Below are positions 33,113 through 47,300 of a stretch of 64,000 nt of DNA, in pieces (the first letter of the stretch is position 1; each line of letters starts with the position of its first letter). This DNA comes from Siphonodentalium dalli. Taxonomy: Eukaryota; Mollusca; Scaphopoda; Gadilida; Siphonodentaliidae. The notes under the pieces are model-generated. The model ran no database searches. It saw nothing but the letters and a program-made list of their open reading frames with translations, and had not been told where the DNA came from. The position numbers were made by a program, and so were the translations under genes. The stretch is from contig CP136066.1 of NCBI GenBank assembly GCA_032622095.1, forward strand, positions 169,954,664-170,018,663. The letters run 5' to 3'.

Positions 33113-36100
33113 CACGCCCGATAACCCTATAGGCTGGTGGCTGTGGGTAGGCATATTGTTGTAATGATATTGCGTGGCGGGTTTCTCAACCAAGGTATGT
33201 TTTAGATTATAATTGATCAAATACGCTGTAAAAGGTCAGATTTTTTTATCACGTCAGATGCAGTAATGTCTGATTTATAAGTTGAACCTCTTGGTAACAA
33301 TTTGGCATTGTAGAATACGTTGTTTGAAGACAAAATATCTCGGATTTTGTCGACTTTTTCAAACTTTCAAAGTAAACAGACTCCCAAATTTGCTCAGCAT
33401 GTCGATTTGTAAGTTATTTTCGTGGATACATGTGGTATAGAATCTCAGTGACAAGACAAACATGACTACGAACTCAAATAATGCATTTTTCAGTTAAAAA
33501 AAGCTATTTGACATACTGTCCCGTCAATATTTTGTGGTAGGCATAATGAATAGCCAAACACCGAGAGGATAGACATATGGCAAACACAGATTCGCATGTA
33601 GCACAATGATCAATAGTGGTTTTAGTCTGAGAAAAACGCTTTTGTGATGCTATATTATTCACATTTAGTGTTGTAAATTCACATCGTCCATGAGTCAGGA
33701 AACATACACTACTTATTTCCAATAACTAAATATTGGCAGTTGTAATGTAAAACGTTTTAACTGTGACAAACTTGCAAAATGGGGTTTTAATTGAAAATGG
33801 GGAAAGTATAGCCCAAATTATTCAGCATATTTTAATGTAAAAAAATGACCCATGCCAGCTTTGTGCAGTTTTCAGGCTGAATGGTCATGGTCCACTACAT
33901 ATAGATAATATAACTACCATTTATAGCCGGTTTTATTTTTAGCGTTCTGCGAAAGAATGGCGTTCATATATTTGTTTTTTTCTCTTCGACCAGAACTATT
34001 CATGTTTACGCCAGTTTATGGAATATAAACCGCACACAAATAAATAACAGCATACGATGCTATTAACAATAATTCAATGTCCCGCCAATGATAAATGTAT
34101 AAGTTATACATAATTTTATGTGGTATCAATATAGGTAAAGACATTGGGCTCAGAGAAATATCAGGTGCGAAAATTAGGGTCGCTAGAACCTGTATAGCTA
34201 GAGCATACATATAGTGTACCTGGACCATGACCCAGTTATGCTGCATATACATAAACAGGAGCACCGAGCAATAATACAAATGTGTGTGGGCCGTTAACTT
34301 AATTGACCCTACCCCAATTAGCTGTGTGAGCCAATGAGATAATTGCATTATACAGCCTGGAGCAATGGTCGCTACTGCGAACAGGCAGTTAGACAAAAAG
34401 ACTCATTTTACCGGCTTACTCTATGTCGCTTTGATTTTGTTTTGTATAAAAGAGTATTGGTTTCATGTAAGTTGACACAATATAATAATATAACAGTAAC
34501 AGCCCTATTGGGCTTTTTGGATTAGTAAATTATGAAGGTTGGACATGTCACGCTGAGCTAGAGAAGTGACAACTGGAAATATAATGAGGGGATTAGGAAG
34601 TGCTAGATAAGCTTATTAGTTAAAACTATCAAATCAAACTATGTACACATTTGAGATAATGGACCACATAGTGTTGTAATATCCAAGGGATGATTTGTTG
34701 GGGAAAGAGGGACACTAAAATGGCCAAAGTATATGACAGCACCTGTTAAATTCACCTGTTGTCGATTAATACAGGCTGATTAGGGCGCCTCTTCCTGATA
34801 GCTTTCGGATTTGTGAAAGTAATGACAAATAATTTCTCAATATACTGAAACATGTTTGTTCTATACGCGTAATGTGCCAATTATGAAGATTATTAATTGT
34901 TATTATAACATTTTTTATTTTAATTTAAATGTCTTTATTAATTCCTTAGATATATAAGTCACGTTTTTACATAGCCCATACACACCCACATGGCAGGGAC
35001 AAGGGCGTTCTTTTTGTCTGAAATAAAAGAATTATTATATATTGTACAGATGTTGTTCCATAACGCCCTTCTTGGTAATAGGGTGGTCTGCTCTACGTCA
35101 TTTGAAAATTGAAAAATTATTACAAGTTACAACACACAGAGGCTCCATACATACGGCAAACAGTCCCTATATTATTCTAGGACATATATAAACACTATAG
35201 TATATTGCAATATATGCCGTATGTATTGGAACCTATGTCTATGGAATTGCATACAAGTCCTTTAATTTTTATCGAAATAGGGAAATTGCATGGTACACCA
35301 TCGATAAATTGATAGATCGTGTGTCTATTGTGAAGAGATATATTATAATAACATTAAATATTTATTATGTGTTACATATCCAGCTTGACAAGAACAGTGA
35401 ATATCCGAAATTATCGAACAATTTATCTCAAAATCGACGCCATGTGCATGTTCATTTTCCATCATGCTTCGGTGGTAAATTGCCCCAATAAAGAGCTTGT
35501 CGTCGCAAATAAACATTGAAACTGAATGTATGTAGCCTTCACTAAAGTACTTGTATTCTTGTTGTCGCGATTTCAATGAAGTACAAGTCGAATTGAAGAA
35601 AAATCCAGCTGCGAATTCATTCTGGTGGTATAAGTCCACCAAATTTGAAACACGTCGTTCCTTGTTGTCAGACATATCGGCGTGTGATGTCTAACCTGCT
35701 ATAATTCAGTCTGGCAATTTATGGCAGGTGTGGTTATCGCCGCTGGGAAGTAGCGTGAATTGAGTGGGCGCTGTTGTCTCATGGGCTATATATAGGAGGA
35801 ATCGCCGTGAGATTTTCGTGAGCATTTATAGTGGTAAATGTTTTTGTCAATACCGTGGGGCAGGTTTTTGGGTGCGTCTAAAATTCACCAAGTACGATAT
35901 CATATCGGAGAAATGATCACCTCATTAAAAAAACATCGAGTTGTCATCGCAGGATGATTTCAGATTTTCTGACATTTAAATCTAAGATTCTGCTTCTAAA
36001 TGCAGAAATTAGTCAATAAATCTGATAAAATGTATTAAAACTTAGAAATAATTAGTATTTATTCAGTTTATTATGAAATAATAGCACAAATTTGAGCGGG

Positions 36101-37377
36101 TTTTGCAACTTCCGTTTAAACTGTAATGCATATCTCAGAAATGGTTGACGTTAGAAGGCCATTAGTGAAAGGGCCGACACTTTGTACCTACTTCGTACCC
36201 AACCTGCCCCACGGTATTGACAAAAAATGCCAACCATTTATAGTGGTCCAATTGTATTTATATCTGACTCAGGCCCCGCTCAATTATCTATTTCAGAAAG
36301 AAGCTAAAATAATGTCGGAACCAGAAGAAATAGAGCCCGATCTAGATGAATCTTTGTGTTAATTTTCTTATATTGAGCAGTGTGTAGCCCATACAACATC
36401 TTTACCAACGTATTCAACACGTATACAATACGGAAAACGTCGACGTTACGAGTCACAAATTACGTCAACTTTATCTTTTGAACAAGAACTACAAACTTTA
36501 TTAATAAAGTCGCCTATCAGTTTGATAAAAAATGGCTATAAATTACGGCAGAAACGAATCAATAAACGCTAAATCTCGATGTTGAATAGTTCTAGTGGGT
36601 GTGTAATAAAACAGAACCACACATTATGTGTGCGTGGTGAGAAAATTAAATTATGCTGCAAGTTACAACTCGCGCCCCATCGTTGTAACGTTGTAACATT
36701 CCGCGTAACAAACTCATGCGTTAATTTTCACGTCATGCACACATATGTGTGGTTCTGTCTATTTTATATGAATGAATAATCATTCCAGAGTGTATTTATC
36801 AAATAATATATGCCAGAAGTTGCATATTGTTGGCTTTCAAGTGCTAAATTGGAGCTTGGTCAATATTTACCACGTGCCTATCAACAATGCCACTTGCCTA
36901 TCATAACAAGTTTGTGCTTTGCCATGAGCCTATCTGCGGGGGCAATATGCCTGTCATAAATTTGTGATATGACACTCAGGAAAATCGATATTTTTCCACG
37001 AAAAATATGTCTTTTATTGTGGATTTTGGTTTCATTGTATCAATGGAATGTGCATCTAGTGACATGTGTACATGAAGCCTACATATCGAGATTTCTACCA
37101 TTTATATTAGGTAGTTTCTTTGATAAACGACAAAAACAGGTTGTAAAATTCGACAAATTAAGTAATAAAAAATATATCTAAAGGCACACGACTATCACAA
37201 ATGATGTATGAATACACCATTCATGGTCCTATCTAATGCCATAAGCGTTCTTGCCGGGTGGATTCCAGAATTTATGATTTTCCTCAATTTCTGAGCACAC
37301 GTGTGAAAACCGCCACACAATATCACTACAGCAATATGCCTACCCACAGCCACCAGCCTATAGGGTTATCGGGCGTG
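33113..37377. mobile_element. 4.3-kb segment bounded by 71-72-bp inverted repeats; possible DNA transposon
   Basis: 33113-33184 and 37307-37377 are near-perfect inverted copies whose outer ends read CACGCCCGATAACCCTATAG. CATAT flanks both ends (33108-33112 and 37378-37382), a possible 5-bp target duplication; in AT-rich DNA this could be chance. Inside are a SWIM-like open frame on the minus strand and otherwise AT-rich DNA without a recognisable transposase. The superfamily is not assigned. Confidence 0.6.
35343..35675 (-). CDS. Possible SWIM-like zinc-finger exon (partial, perhaps dead)
   Basis: This 110-residue frame starts MSDNKERRVSNLVDLYHQNE and contains KYFSEGYIHSVSMF near residue 43, followed by an acidic and beta-rich stretch. 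It ends IHCSCQAGYVTHNK. The CxCxAG element near residue 94 is the first half of a SWIM zinc finger (CxCx(n)CxH), as in multi-exon, repeat-associated SWIM/YqaJ proteins of molluscs. The CxH half is not in this frame. About 1 kb downstream on the same strand (around 34366) an acceptor-like ...CTGTTCGCAG precedes a short frame reading DHCSRLYNAIISLAH, which resembles a CxH half with His changed to Arg, but the phases do not join. It is therefore probably a decayed gene carried in the inverted-repeat segment. Confidence 0.35.
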   Translation of the reverse strand: MSDNKERRVSNLVDLYHQNEFAAGFFFNSTCTSLKSRQQEYKYFSEGYIHSVSMFICDDKLFIGAIYHRSMMENEHAHGVDFEINCSIISDIHCSCQAGYVTHNKYLMLL

Positions 37378-37382
37378 CATAT

Positions 37383-38205
37383 AGCCAAATGGTTCCAATG
37401 TTTTGCAAAAACATCTACACGGATGGTCAGTGGTATTTTGTGTTACGACACGCCTGGATTACGTTGAAATGTTGAAGAAAAAAAAAATGTATATATATTT
37501 CAAGGTATATGCAACCAAAAAAAGAAAGAATGCATATAAAACTGATGGTGCCATTATTAACACTGCTCCGGGATCTTAGAGTGTCTGTGGGTTATACCGG
37601 ACCCATACATGATTCCATCGTCATGTATGTAAAGTCTGGGGACGGCACAATTTACCCGGAACAGAATAGTAAGAAAAAAGAGAACTTACCTTTAATGGAA
37701 TTTAAATGGATCCGAAAATAATCCTATTAATTCCATGAAAATTGTACTGAACAAAGACACAATTTTTCATGAAAATTATACTGAATAAAGACACATTTTG
37801 AACTATAGCTATGTTGAAAACATTATCATTGAGAAATATATCCGTCCAACAGAAAATTCATAACTGGCTGCTTAGCCCATCAAACTCAAATGACAAAATA
37901 AGGCAATTACTAAGATACATACAAATTGTTTGGTCAAAATTCCTGAATGATACATCGAGACCCTCGTTTAGCCAAAATATACTTCGTCTTCAATAGAAAT
38001 GAAACTGTGCCCCAGGGTATTAATTATGCAAACTGGTCAAAACTGTCCACCCGGGACAATGGTAGATTTTCACTGACCGCACGAGAGAAGATACATGATC
38101 TCATGGTTATTGATGCATGCTAAATTGATTGATGTCTTACACCGCTGAGAACCTGTTGTGTTTGTACTGTAGGAACTAAAGTGGTAATTATATACATTTC
38201 ATTTA
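37383..38205. other. No supported gene
   Basis: AT-rich sequence. A local 40-bp duplication, TTCCATGAAAATTGTACTGA and its partner around 37733-37800, is the only structure noticed. Confidence 0.4.
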
Positions 38206-38209
38206 GACG

Positions 38210-38640
38210 TTAAGCTGTGGTCAGGAAAAATTAAGATTCGTATATGGATACCGAACTATTGAATTGAAGTTTAAAGGGAGGCGTCGGAACGAAATGGGAA
38301 ATTAGCCCCCCCTGTCGTTTAACAAACGTTGTATGAGGTCATGCAAAATTACCAGCAGTTCTGATAAGGCAAAGGTCCAGAAATCAAATTTCTCGCTATA
38401 AGGTCAAAATTATTCATAGACCACACGCTCAGTCTGAATTAGAAATTAGCTTGCACATTTTCAAATTAAGAGTTGTCTGAGGTCATGAAAATATAAGTTA
38501 GTCGTTGTCTGAAGATTTTAAGTTTAAAGGGACATATGAGAATGAACTGGAAATACGTTTAAAGAGTTAGCTGATGTCAGGAAAATAACGTTTGTATAGT
38601 GAACTATTGAATTGTTTTAAAGGGACATATAATAATAATG
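38210..38640. repeat. Degenerate tandem repeat
   Basis: GAACTATTGAATTG, TTTAAAGGGACATAT, GTCAGGAAAA and AACTGGAAAT words recur two to three times in the same order with uneven spacing. Non-coding. Confidence 0.55.
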
Positions 38641-38764
38641 TAATGTAGGTGGTATTAAAACCCATATATAATTAGCTATGTGAACCAATGAGCCAAGCAG
38701 GAGTACATTTTATTCCGTTGTTTAACAAGGAATGTATATATATCTATAATCTATGGCATGTATA

Positions 38765-39145
38765 GATAATTGTTAGGTTATGTTCTATCGACATTTTCAC
38801 GGCAATGAAATAGAGATTTTACTCGAAATGCGTGATTTCACACGCTGATGCCAACAAATTGGGAACATTTTATGCTATATAGCATTCGAATATGCTTGTA
38901 TACAGCCTTTAAGCCCAACTAAAATGTTTAGTCAGCTCAAAAGGGCATTTCGTTAAACACGTGGATAGCATGTATATAGAATGACAAATTACTCCTGATG
39001 TACATATTTTTATGTTACATGATAATTGTTAGGTTATGTTCTATCGCCATTTTCACTGCAATGAAATAGAGATTTTACTGGAAATGCGTGATTTCACACG
39101 CTGATGCCAACAAATTGGGACATTTAATGCTATAGAGCATTTGTA
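38765..39145. repeat. Direct repeat pair, ~125 bp, 256 bp apart
   Basis: 38765-38885 and 39021-39145 match closely, starting GATAATTGTTAGGTTATGTT and including ATGCGTGATTTCACACGCTG. The second copy differs at a few single bases. Confidence 0.9.
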
Positions 39146-39871
39146 CAAGAGCAATTGTACATGATGGTGTAGGTAGGGCTTTTATGCCCCAATTACAATG
39201 ATAATCGGTAATGGTCATTTTCAAGGTTGAAATCGTGTTCTACACGTATAAGCGTGATGTAACGCTATTGACATTACCCAGATAATTCATTTCAGTTCTT
39301 ACACAACGTATATGAAGTCCTTTACACTAGACAGTACTATGTTGATCGGTTATTTATGCCCAAATTCAAGATCGAGTTGAACTTATTCAACTTTCGTATC
39401 GAACCAAGGCAAATATAACCCTCCACAGGAAGTCAAGTTCTGGATATTAAACCATATTGATCCTTTGTCAAATGTCGCCCGAATTCAAGGTCAAATTGGA
39501 ATTAATTCCAATGTTCGTACCGACACAAGGCGATTGTTTGAACATAGCTATGACGATGGGATCGATCGCGTCCTCCATCGCTGGATCTGGATCCACTTAG
39601 TATCCGGAATGGAGCCAGGACGAACGGAGTTAATAGGGAGGCCACTATTGACTCCCAACACGGAATCAGAAGCTAATATTCCAGGATTATGACATTCCTC
39701 TGTTCGGAACAATTCCTGCTATCGACGATTCGGAGTATGATATTCCTGTGTTAAAAACTTATGTTTTATTGTGTTACATGTATATTCCAAATGGGAAAGT
39801 TTGGATTTCCATCACGAAGTTATCAAGTTTTTTGTCTTAGGACAAAAATCTTGAAAAAGGTGATGAGAGTT

Positions 39872-40281
39872 ATGTAATACTTTCGACTGTACCTGGCATA
39901 AGTATGGTTAATCCTAGCTGAGAGGTCACTGTCCTGGCCTGATGACGGGAACAACAACTCTGGGGTGAATGATGTAGGTCATTGACTCTGGAGTTCACTG
40001 CTTCCGTCAGAACAAGTTATTAATTGTCTACCTGTTTTGATGGGAGCAGCACACACGTGTTCCAATCAAATCACGACAAATCTGGAGTTCAGGGCGTTTT
40101 CCTCTCAGCGCATATATACTAGACAGAGCCAAGCTCTCGGCTCTGACTTGACTTGACACTCTCTTCTGTTCGACGAACGCTTCGTCGTAGTAGTTATGTT
40201 TATGTATTATCCGTGGCCACCTGATGGTGTGCACTTGTATATAGTTGTATAATAAATTTCATCAACGTGTTTCCAAGAATT
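39872..40281 (+). mobile_element. LINE copy 2: last codons and 3' UTR only
   Basis: It matches LINE copy 1 from GTAATACTTTCGACTGTACC (the last ~15 codons) to GTTTCCAAGAATT without large gaps. Severe 5' truncation is typical of aborted target-primed reverse transcription. It preserves the uninterrupted sequence at both insertion sites in copy 1. A short TTATG on both sides may be a target duplication but is too short to trust. Confidence 0.83.
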
Positions 40282-40464
40282 ATGAATATGAATACTCGCA
40301 CGCAATAGCTACTGCCGACTTAACGAACGCGCAGCTGACTTTTTTCCGAATGGTAAAGCCTTGTCCAAACTCAGTATGTAGAGGTTGGTTGATGGCTAGA
40401 GAGAAACCCAACATTCTGCCGAAATCTCTTTGCATGGCAACATTCTCTCCAAAACTACATACGA

Positions 40465-40700
40465 CAACGCTGCAGCATGTAAACATTGCCACTCCTCATA
40501 TTCATGCCAGATGTAACATATGTTCCTTCACGGCTTCTCCCCTCACATTCAAGAACTGAGAAACACCTTCTGGTACAACATTCTAAACAACACGGAGTGC
40601 AAGTATATAGATTGCTAGACAATATCACACCAGAAGGATTTCTCACATATGTAGCTGGTGGCGCCAGGAAATGTAACGAGGAAATTCTTTTCTTGGACTA
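40465..40700 (+). pseudogene. Possible decayed LINE RNA-binding/C-terminal fragment
   Basis: Two overlapping frames give HARCNICSFTASPL and, after a frame change, EKHLLVQHSKQHGVQVYRLL then GFLTYVAGG. This resembles the C-x2-C ... E-x-HLL ... R-x-L ... LL-GG end of LINE polyproteins. The similarity is weak and rests on joining two frames. Confidence 0.25.
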
Positions 40701-40759
40701 CCTCACATTCACATATATATATATATCCTTATGTATCCTCCATATCACGAAGAGTTGAT

Positions 40760-41995
40760 ATAATGTAATAAATACAAATGGTGAACAAAAACAAGATGAC
40801 ATATACAGATAACCCAATGTTTAAAGGAAACCACAAAGTACAAGATGGCGCAGACGCTTAATGACTAATATTGAAGTAGAGATGGATTAATATCGATTCC
40901 GTGCTACTGGTGCGTCATTTGTTGGACGGCGATGAATCGAGATGGGGAAATTTCCATGAGATTCAAAAATGTACCCCACGCAGACACCGAATCGATGAAT
41001 CGCAGACCAAGAACTGGCGCATGTATATAGCACATAGATGTATGGACGTACATTAGGTCAGTTTCAAGTTTGCTATGGATCCATGTGTGATTAATAGCAC
41101 ATAACATTCATGTGTACTCTTTCTGTATATAATTATTGTGTGTATATCATTGGACATGCGCATGACTGTGCAACTCGCTCATGAATATAATATCTTCATA
41201 TGTTATAGGAATAAACATTATCTCTCCCATATGTCGTCAGTAACAATAACTTCATTCCTATAAAGTCTACATTGTTGCATGTTTATCTATAGCTGTTATC
41301 AATAACATGTCTTGGTTTGTTGTTGTAACTGGGGCCTGGAAGTCTGAACACGTCTTTAATAACTTAAAGAATGTCCCGGGCCCAATTTTCAACAAACGAG
41401 TCATGATGGGTCCCATTGTGGTCAATTGGGGAATTTGGTAAATTTGTTGTCCAAAATATGTAATTCTTCGACAAAAACCGTCTTTGAGGGTGGATAGCTA
41501 AAGTCCAGTATCACACAAACCATTCACAACTTCTTTCTACATATATGCTCTTCCGTTAAGTGCCTCACGATATGGATTAAATATTTCGGCATTATTGCCA
41601 TATCCATTTAAATGATGTTTGAAAACAAATATTTCTGTGAAAAAGAGCGATTTGTCAGCAAAAAATAAATGTTTCGTCTCCAAATGGCAAGATAACCAAC
41701 ACTGTGTTCAAATCAACTAGAGATGTGGTATGATGTAGTAATTTTAACACCAACAATGTTGGAAAATAAGTTAGAACTTAGCCACAGGGCTCGCATTACC
41801 AAAACCGTTAATTTCTGGAAAATGTCACTGGTGCATGGGTATCGTTCATTGTCGAAAATATATATTTATTCTTCAAAAAAAGTCGGTTTCAATTTGTTCT
41901 ACCGTAGGTAGAGGGGTATCTCGAAAACTAGAGCTCTTTTTTTCGATTTGGCCGTTGCACCATGCATCGATCTATATATAGTCTACACTCAAATT
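40760..41995. other. No supported gene
   Basis: AT-rich sequence with no repeat or coding signal beyond short frames. Confidence 0.45.
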
Positions 41996-44396
41996 TGTCT
42001 GCATGCAGTGACGTGGCGACAGGGGGCGGTTGGTCTAAATTTTCAACAGTAGGAAATTTTTTACCTGCCAAAACATTAGTTGGAAATTTCACACCAACAA
42101 TAGGTTGAAAATGTTCTTGTAGTTTGATTTTCAAATAATTTATTGGGGGGAATTAATTGTTTTTGGACCAATATTTGCATATTGTCCTATTTTATCAAAA
42201 TTTTGGACTGAAACGGTCATCAGTTGGAAATTTTCCAACCTTAGGGGCGTGACAGGTTGGAAATTTCCAAAACTTGGAAAGCTTGTGTCCTGGTCCCTCC
42301 CCCGTGGCCAATTAAACACTGCTAGTCAATTTAAGAAAACAATATTGTCGTTCATTTGGTCAACATGGTCATTAGAATTGTCATCAGTTGGAAATTTTCC
42401 AACTTAATTAGGGGTGTCAGGTTTGAAATGTCCAAATATAGGAAGGCTTGATGCTAGTCTAGATGCTAGGATTTTTCGATTTTCTTGTTCAGATTTCAAA
42501 ATGTTCGCACACTGGGCCGAACCATGGTCGGTTCGGTTGTCATTCTCCCTCCCCGTGCATGGCTATACAAAACTGCTAATTAGTTGAACAAAACAATATT
42601 TTACTACATTTGGTCAAACTTGTGGACTGAAATGGTCATCAGTTGTTGAAATTTCAAACCTGAGGGGGAGTATGAGGTTTGAAATTTCCAACACTAGAAA
42701 AGCTTCAGTTGAGGCCAGTCTAGATGCTATGATTTGCGATTTTCTTGTATAGTTTTCAAAATGTTCTCACACCGGGCCGAACAACCATGGTCTCTAAGCT
42801 TGCCCGTAGCCGTGTGCATTTGTCTGGAGTTGAACCACTAGATGTTAGGATTTATGTAATTTTCAGGTTAAATGGTTTATGAATATATAGGATACTAGCA
42901 GGGTTACCCGGCGTTGCCCAGGTTAATGTATGCTGTGGATATTTGTTGGGAATAGAGAATGCTCTTGCTGAAAATGTTATACATTTTCTCATAAATTGTA
43001 TATTCAAATAGCATCACAATACATGATTATTACAGTCATGGAATATAAGTAGTGACTCACCTTGTCAATTGTCATTCTGTTTATCGCGATTAATCCGTTC
43101 CACCAATAATGAAGTATTTATTTATTTACAACTGCGTATACATTAGACGTTATAATATGATACATGAACATCATAAACACATTAGTTCGATAAAAGATGA
43201 TAATTGGGTTTTACATATTGAGATGTATCAATCAATGTAGTGGGTTGGATTAAGATCTCGAGGACACCAGACTATCATATCTCCATGAAGATACAGATGT
43301 TTCAAAGAAATTTCCAGGTGCTCCACTGTTCGTGGTGCTATATATTGACTAAATAGTCTTAGTTTAAACAAAATGTTGCTGCCCAATATATCAGATACAT
43401 GTGCCAGGCACAGAGCGAGATTTTGAGTTGTTTCTGTCAGTCGATGAGTCTGTTCTAAAACCCTTGTCAGATGTCAGTATTGGTAGGATCCTGAAAAGTC
43501 TTGTGCTACTAACTGCATTTTCTTGTACATCAAAAGAAACTATATTTGACTGCACACTGTGACCACTATTTTTGAACAGGCCTTCCATATCTCTTGACAA
43601 ATTGTAACTTTTTGTGGAAACTGTATTGAATGGAACAGACTTAATTTTGTTATTATATATGTGCAATCCTCTGACGGTTCGAGGTCTCTCAGTTTGCACG
43701 AATATATGTATCTCTTCATTAGAATGATAAATATACGTTTATGCTTCTTCTAGTTATCTCTTTTTGCTAGCTCATTGTGTGAATGCCTTGATTGCCATTC
43801 CCATATAAATATGACTGTTAAGAAGATATAATTGTTCAAGTGACTTATGTGGGTCACCATATGTCGGGATTATGAAATGTGAGATGGCCTGATGACTGTA
43901 TATAACTTATATGTGGATATCGGCGAATAGCAATCTTATCAACGACAGTGCATATACGCTCGCCATCCGTGACGCAAACGACACCAAATGTGATTTAATT
44001 CATGGTATATCATTAGAGAAAAAGGTGTATGAATTTGGTGGAATTTGGTTTATTAAATCAATTGTTGATGCAACGCTGACTCGAACAACGCCATATTGCG
44101 AAGGTGATTATGTATTCGTTTGGTGGAAATCAGCGACAAAACTATTTCCCCTCCCACCAACAGCGTCATTTTAGAAAATTTTAACCCGCACCATTATCTT
44201 CCTTGTAAAAAGTTACCCTTCTTAGAACGCCTTGGTGCCATCTCGATTGTACGGCGTGAAGTTTTATATAGAACGCACACAGACAGACAAAAAGACAGAC
44301 AGACAGCACGATTTTATTTCTTGTATCATTTGAGAAGAACGTGTCTGAATTTGATGGTAATTGGTACTAAAAATATTTTGTATCAGTTTTGGTGAC

Positions 44397-47300
44397 CATG
44401 GGCGTAGCCAGCTAGGGTTCGGTGGGTTCGGACGAACCCGCCCTTGAAAACAGAGGGCCCTCGTCGCGTAACTTCCAGACTTCGACAGGTCGGTGGCTCG
44501 GGCAACAGCAGCTTGGTTAGTTAAATTAATGTATGAACCCCCGAAGTTGCCCGAGCCAACGAACCGTCGAACCATGGAAGTCAGGCGACGATGGCACGTT
44601 TAAAAGCAGTCGACAAAAGCATGATCGGCCAATACTAGATTATTTCTCATTAAATTGAGGTCCGTATAATGTTTCAGTGAAATCCGAACATACGCCGTGG
44701 CGAAAAGTTTATTTTAATATGAATCAAATCAATACTACAATAGTCGATTCAATAGTCACATATGACATGTCGGCATATCGTCGCATGAGTGCTTAAGGGT
44801 TCTAAATCCACATCACCCTTTTTGTGGGAAGTTCTTGATACCCAGTTTATGTATATCGGTAAATAGATAATGTACCGTTGTCTCATATTTGATTCGAGAA
44901 TTCGTAATAAGCACTCAATTGCACTCATGGGTGTTCAATGTTATGAGGGTGAGAAGTAATATAGATTTTTGTTCTGTTTGGGCATAGAACATTCTCATTC
45001 TCGTCATTTTTGTTCCATGCTTAATTGCTTGCGCACAAAGAACATTCCAGCACACGTGCACAAGGAGCATCCATTTGCGCAGAAAGCGTGTAACTGCTTA
45101 GCTCTTTATGACATTTTTTGCAATAATTTATCCCAGTTGAATGGCAGATTGAGAAACAAGAATATAAATATAATTCCAACATCGTCAAACACACAAAGGA
45201 AAACATTATTGAATTTATTGTTAGCTTGACATCTTAAAGATGAAACTTGTTTGGGCACAACATTTAGGCACCCACGATGTTATTTAAATGGTTGCATTAC
45301 ATATATATTAAAATAGTCCATAAACCAACCGGGGACAAGCTTACATTTAGAACCGATGTATAATAATTTGAAGATTCAGAGTCAACTACACGTTTTTTAT
45401 AATTAATCGAGACCCATAAATAATTATAAAGCATTTAGTCCACCATGGATTTCCATAATTATGTTAATATGTTGATTGATTCAGATCGTAACAGCTTACA
45501 TGTAGCTGCTATGTGTTACTCGGCTCAGATGCATGTAACTAACATATCGGGTGCTAAAATATTGTGCACATACGACTTGAGCATCTTTACACAATTGAGT
45601 CCATGTCACCACAGTTATGTGAAAGTGACCGAAACCCTCCCATGGTGTGCACATTAACAGTACACATATAGGGATAAACATGGAATATAGGGCGTGTATG
45701 TTCTTGGAAATGGGTTAACGGACACGGAATGTGTTCCGGTTACTAACAACAACAACAAAACGGCGAAAACCATGTCCATTTGAAATATGTTTTAACTAAA
45801 GAGAAACATATATCCCAAGCTGATTTCTGACACGTGGTACGTACTCTAAAACATGCATGCAATGGGATACTTTTGGCATTCGCATAATAACTGTCAAACG
45901 AATACGACAGTAGTGCATAGTCCGTAGCACTCTATATATGCATGAATAGAATATATATTCGAACATGTGATGTTCTCAATTAATAATGCAGTGTTCGAAA
46001 CAATAAATCCAATGGGGGTGACAAGTGTCATACTGTGAATTGTCAGATTTAGACATATTAAGTATCGGTGTCAGGGTTCGCAAAGTACCGTCGGCACCAG
46101 GACATTCGATACGGATCTGCACTGAGAACAGTATCGGAACCGCGGTACTGGCGCCACAGTACCAGCCATATTTGATTTCCACCGACAGTCGGTGAGCTAG
46201 GAAACACATCAATTGTTTTTGTTTTGTTCTTTCTGAAGATCAATCACTCATAATGCTCGAAAATATGCCATAATAATGATTGACGCGCGCGTTCAATGCG
46301 ACACACTTTGCTTTCCATTATGGGTTTGTCGTGAACTGTAGCTTGTTGGTCGATTTAATCTTAATATATAACTATCAGTCGGTACATTTATATTCCCGTC
46401 CACTACATGATTCATGTACATAATTATATGCAACATATACGTTACATTATACACTAAATTGATATAAATATTGTATGCATGTGGAAGAATTTGACAGGTG
46501 CGGGGTGAACTGCATTTATCCCTGCAGCAGCGCAACAGTAAAATATAATAATGTCGGACCAATGACTGTAATCGGAAAGTCAGCAAAGATTTATTTGATC
46601 ACAAGGTGACCAAACAATTCCACACAACCTTGCTGTCAGCAAAGTCGTGGCTGTTTACTCAGCAGTTCGGTCATTATGTTAAACAGAATGGTGATGAAAA
46701 TCCAGAACCTGATTCTTTTTCTGAATTCTATCATAAAGCCTGTAATATATTTATTATGATCATTGGAATCGAACCGGGATGTGCTACGGGAGATTAATTC
46801 AAGGACGCGATGTCCTTATGACGATTCGTGTGTGCAGTTCTCAATATAGCAGCACAATGAACACGATTGCGTAACTAATATGACCCATCATGAAAACATG
46901 TGATCCACGAACATTATAGCAACATAACTGAATTCAGCTTCAAATATATACCCAAAATAGCTGTTAACTTTGCGTCAACCCGCTTTATACTAAAGCATCA
47001 TTGATTAGTAGTTATCCTATAGCGCCAGGGCCCATACAAGCTAGGGGTTGAACACAAGGAGAAGAGACTTCTCCCTCTGGAGATTTTAGGGAGACTTCAG
47101 CCCAAAATAGGGAGAAGTGGGGAGACTTAAGAAAAACATAAGAAACACTTAGGCTAAATAAACAATATTATTTGAGTCTCTGACACCGCCGCATTGAAAT
47201 GAATGGCCCGCATTGGACTTTTTATTTCCATTTTTGATATTCTGACCAATAAAAAAAGTTAAAAACATTTGTTTTCATACACCAACAAAATGTTAAATTA

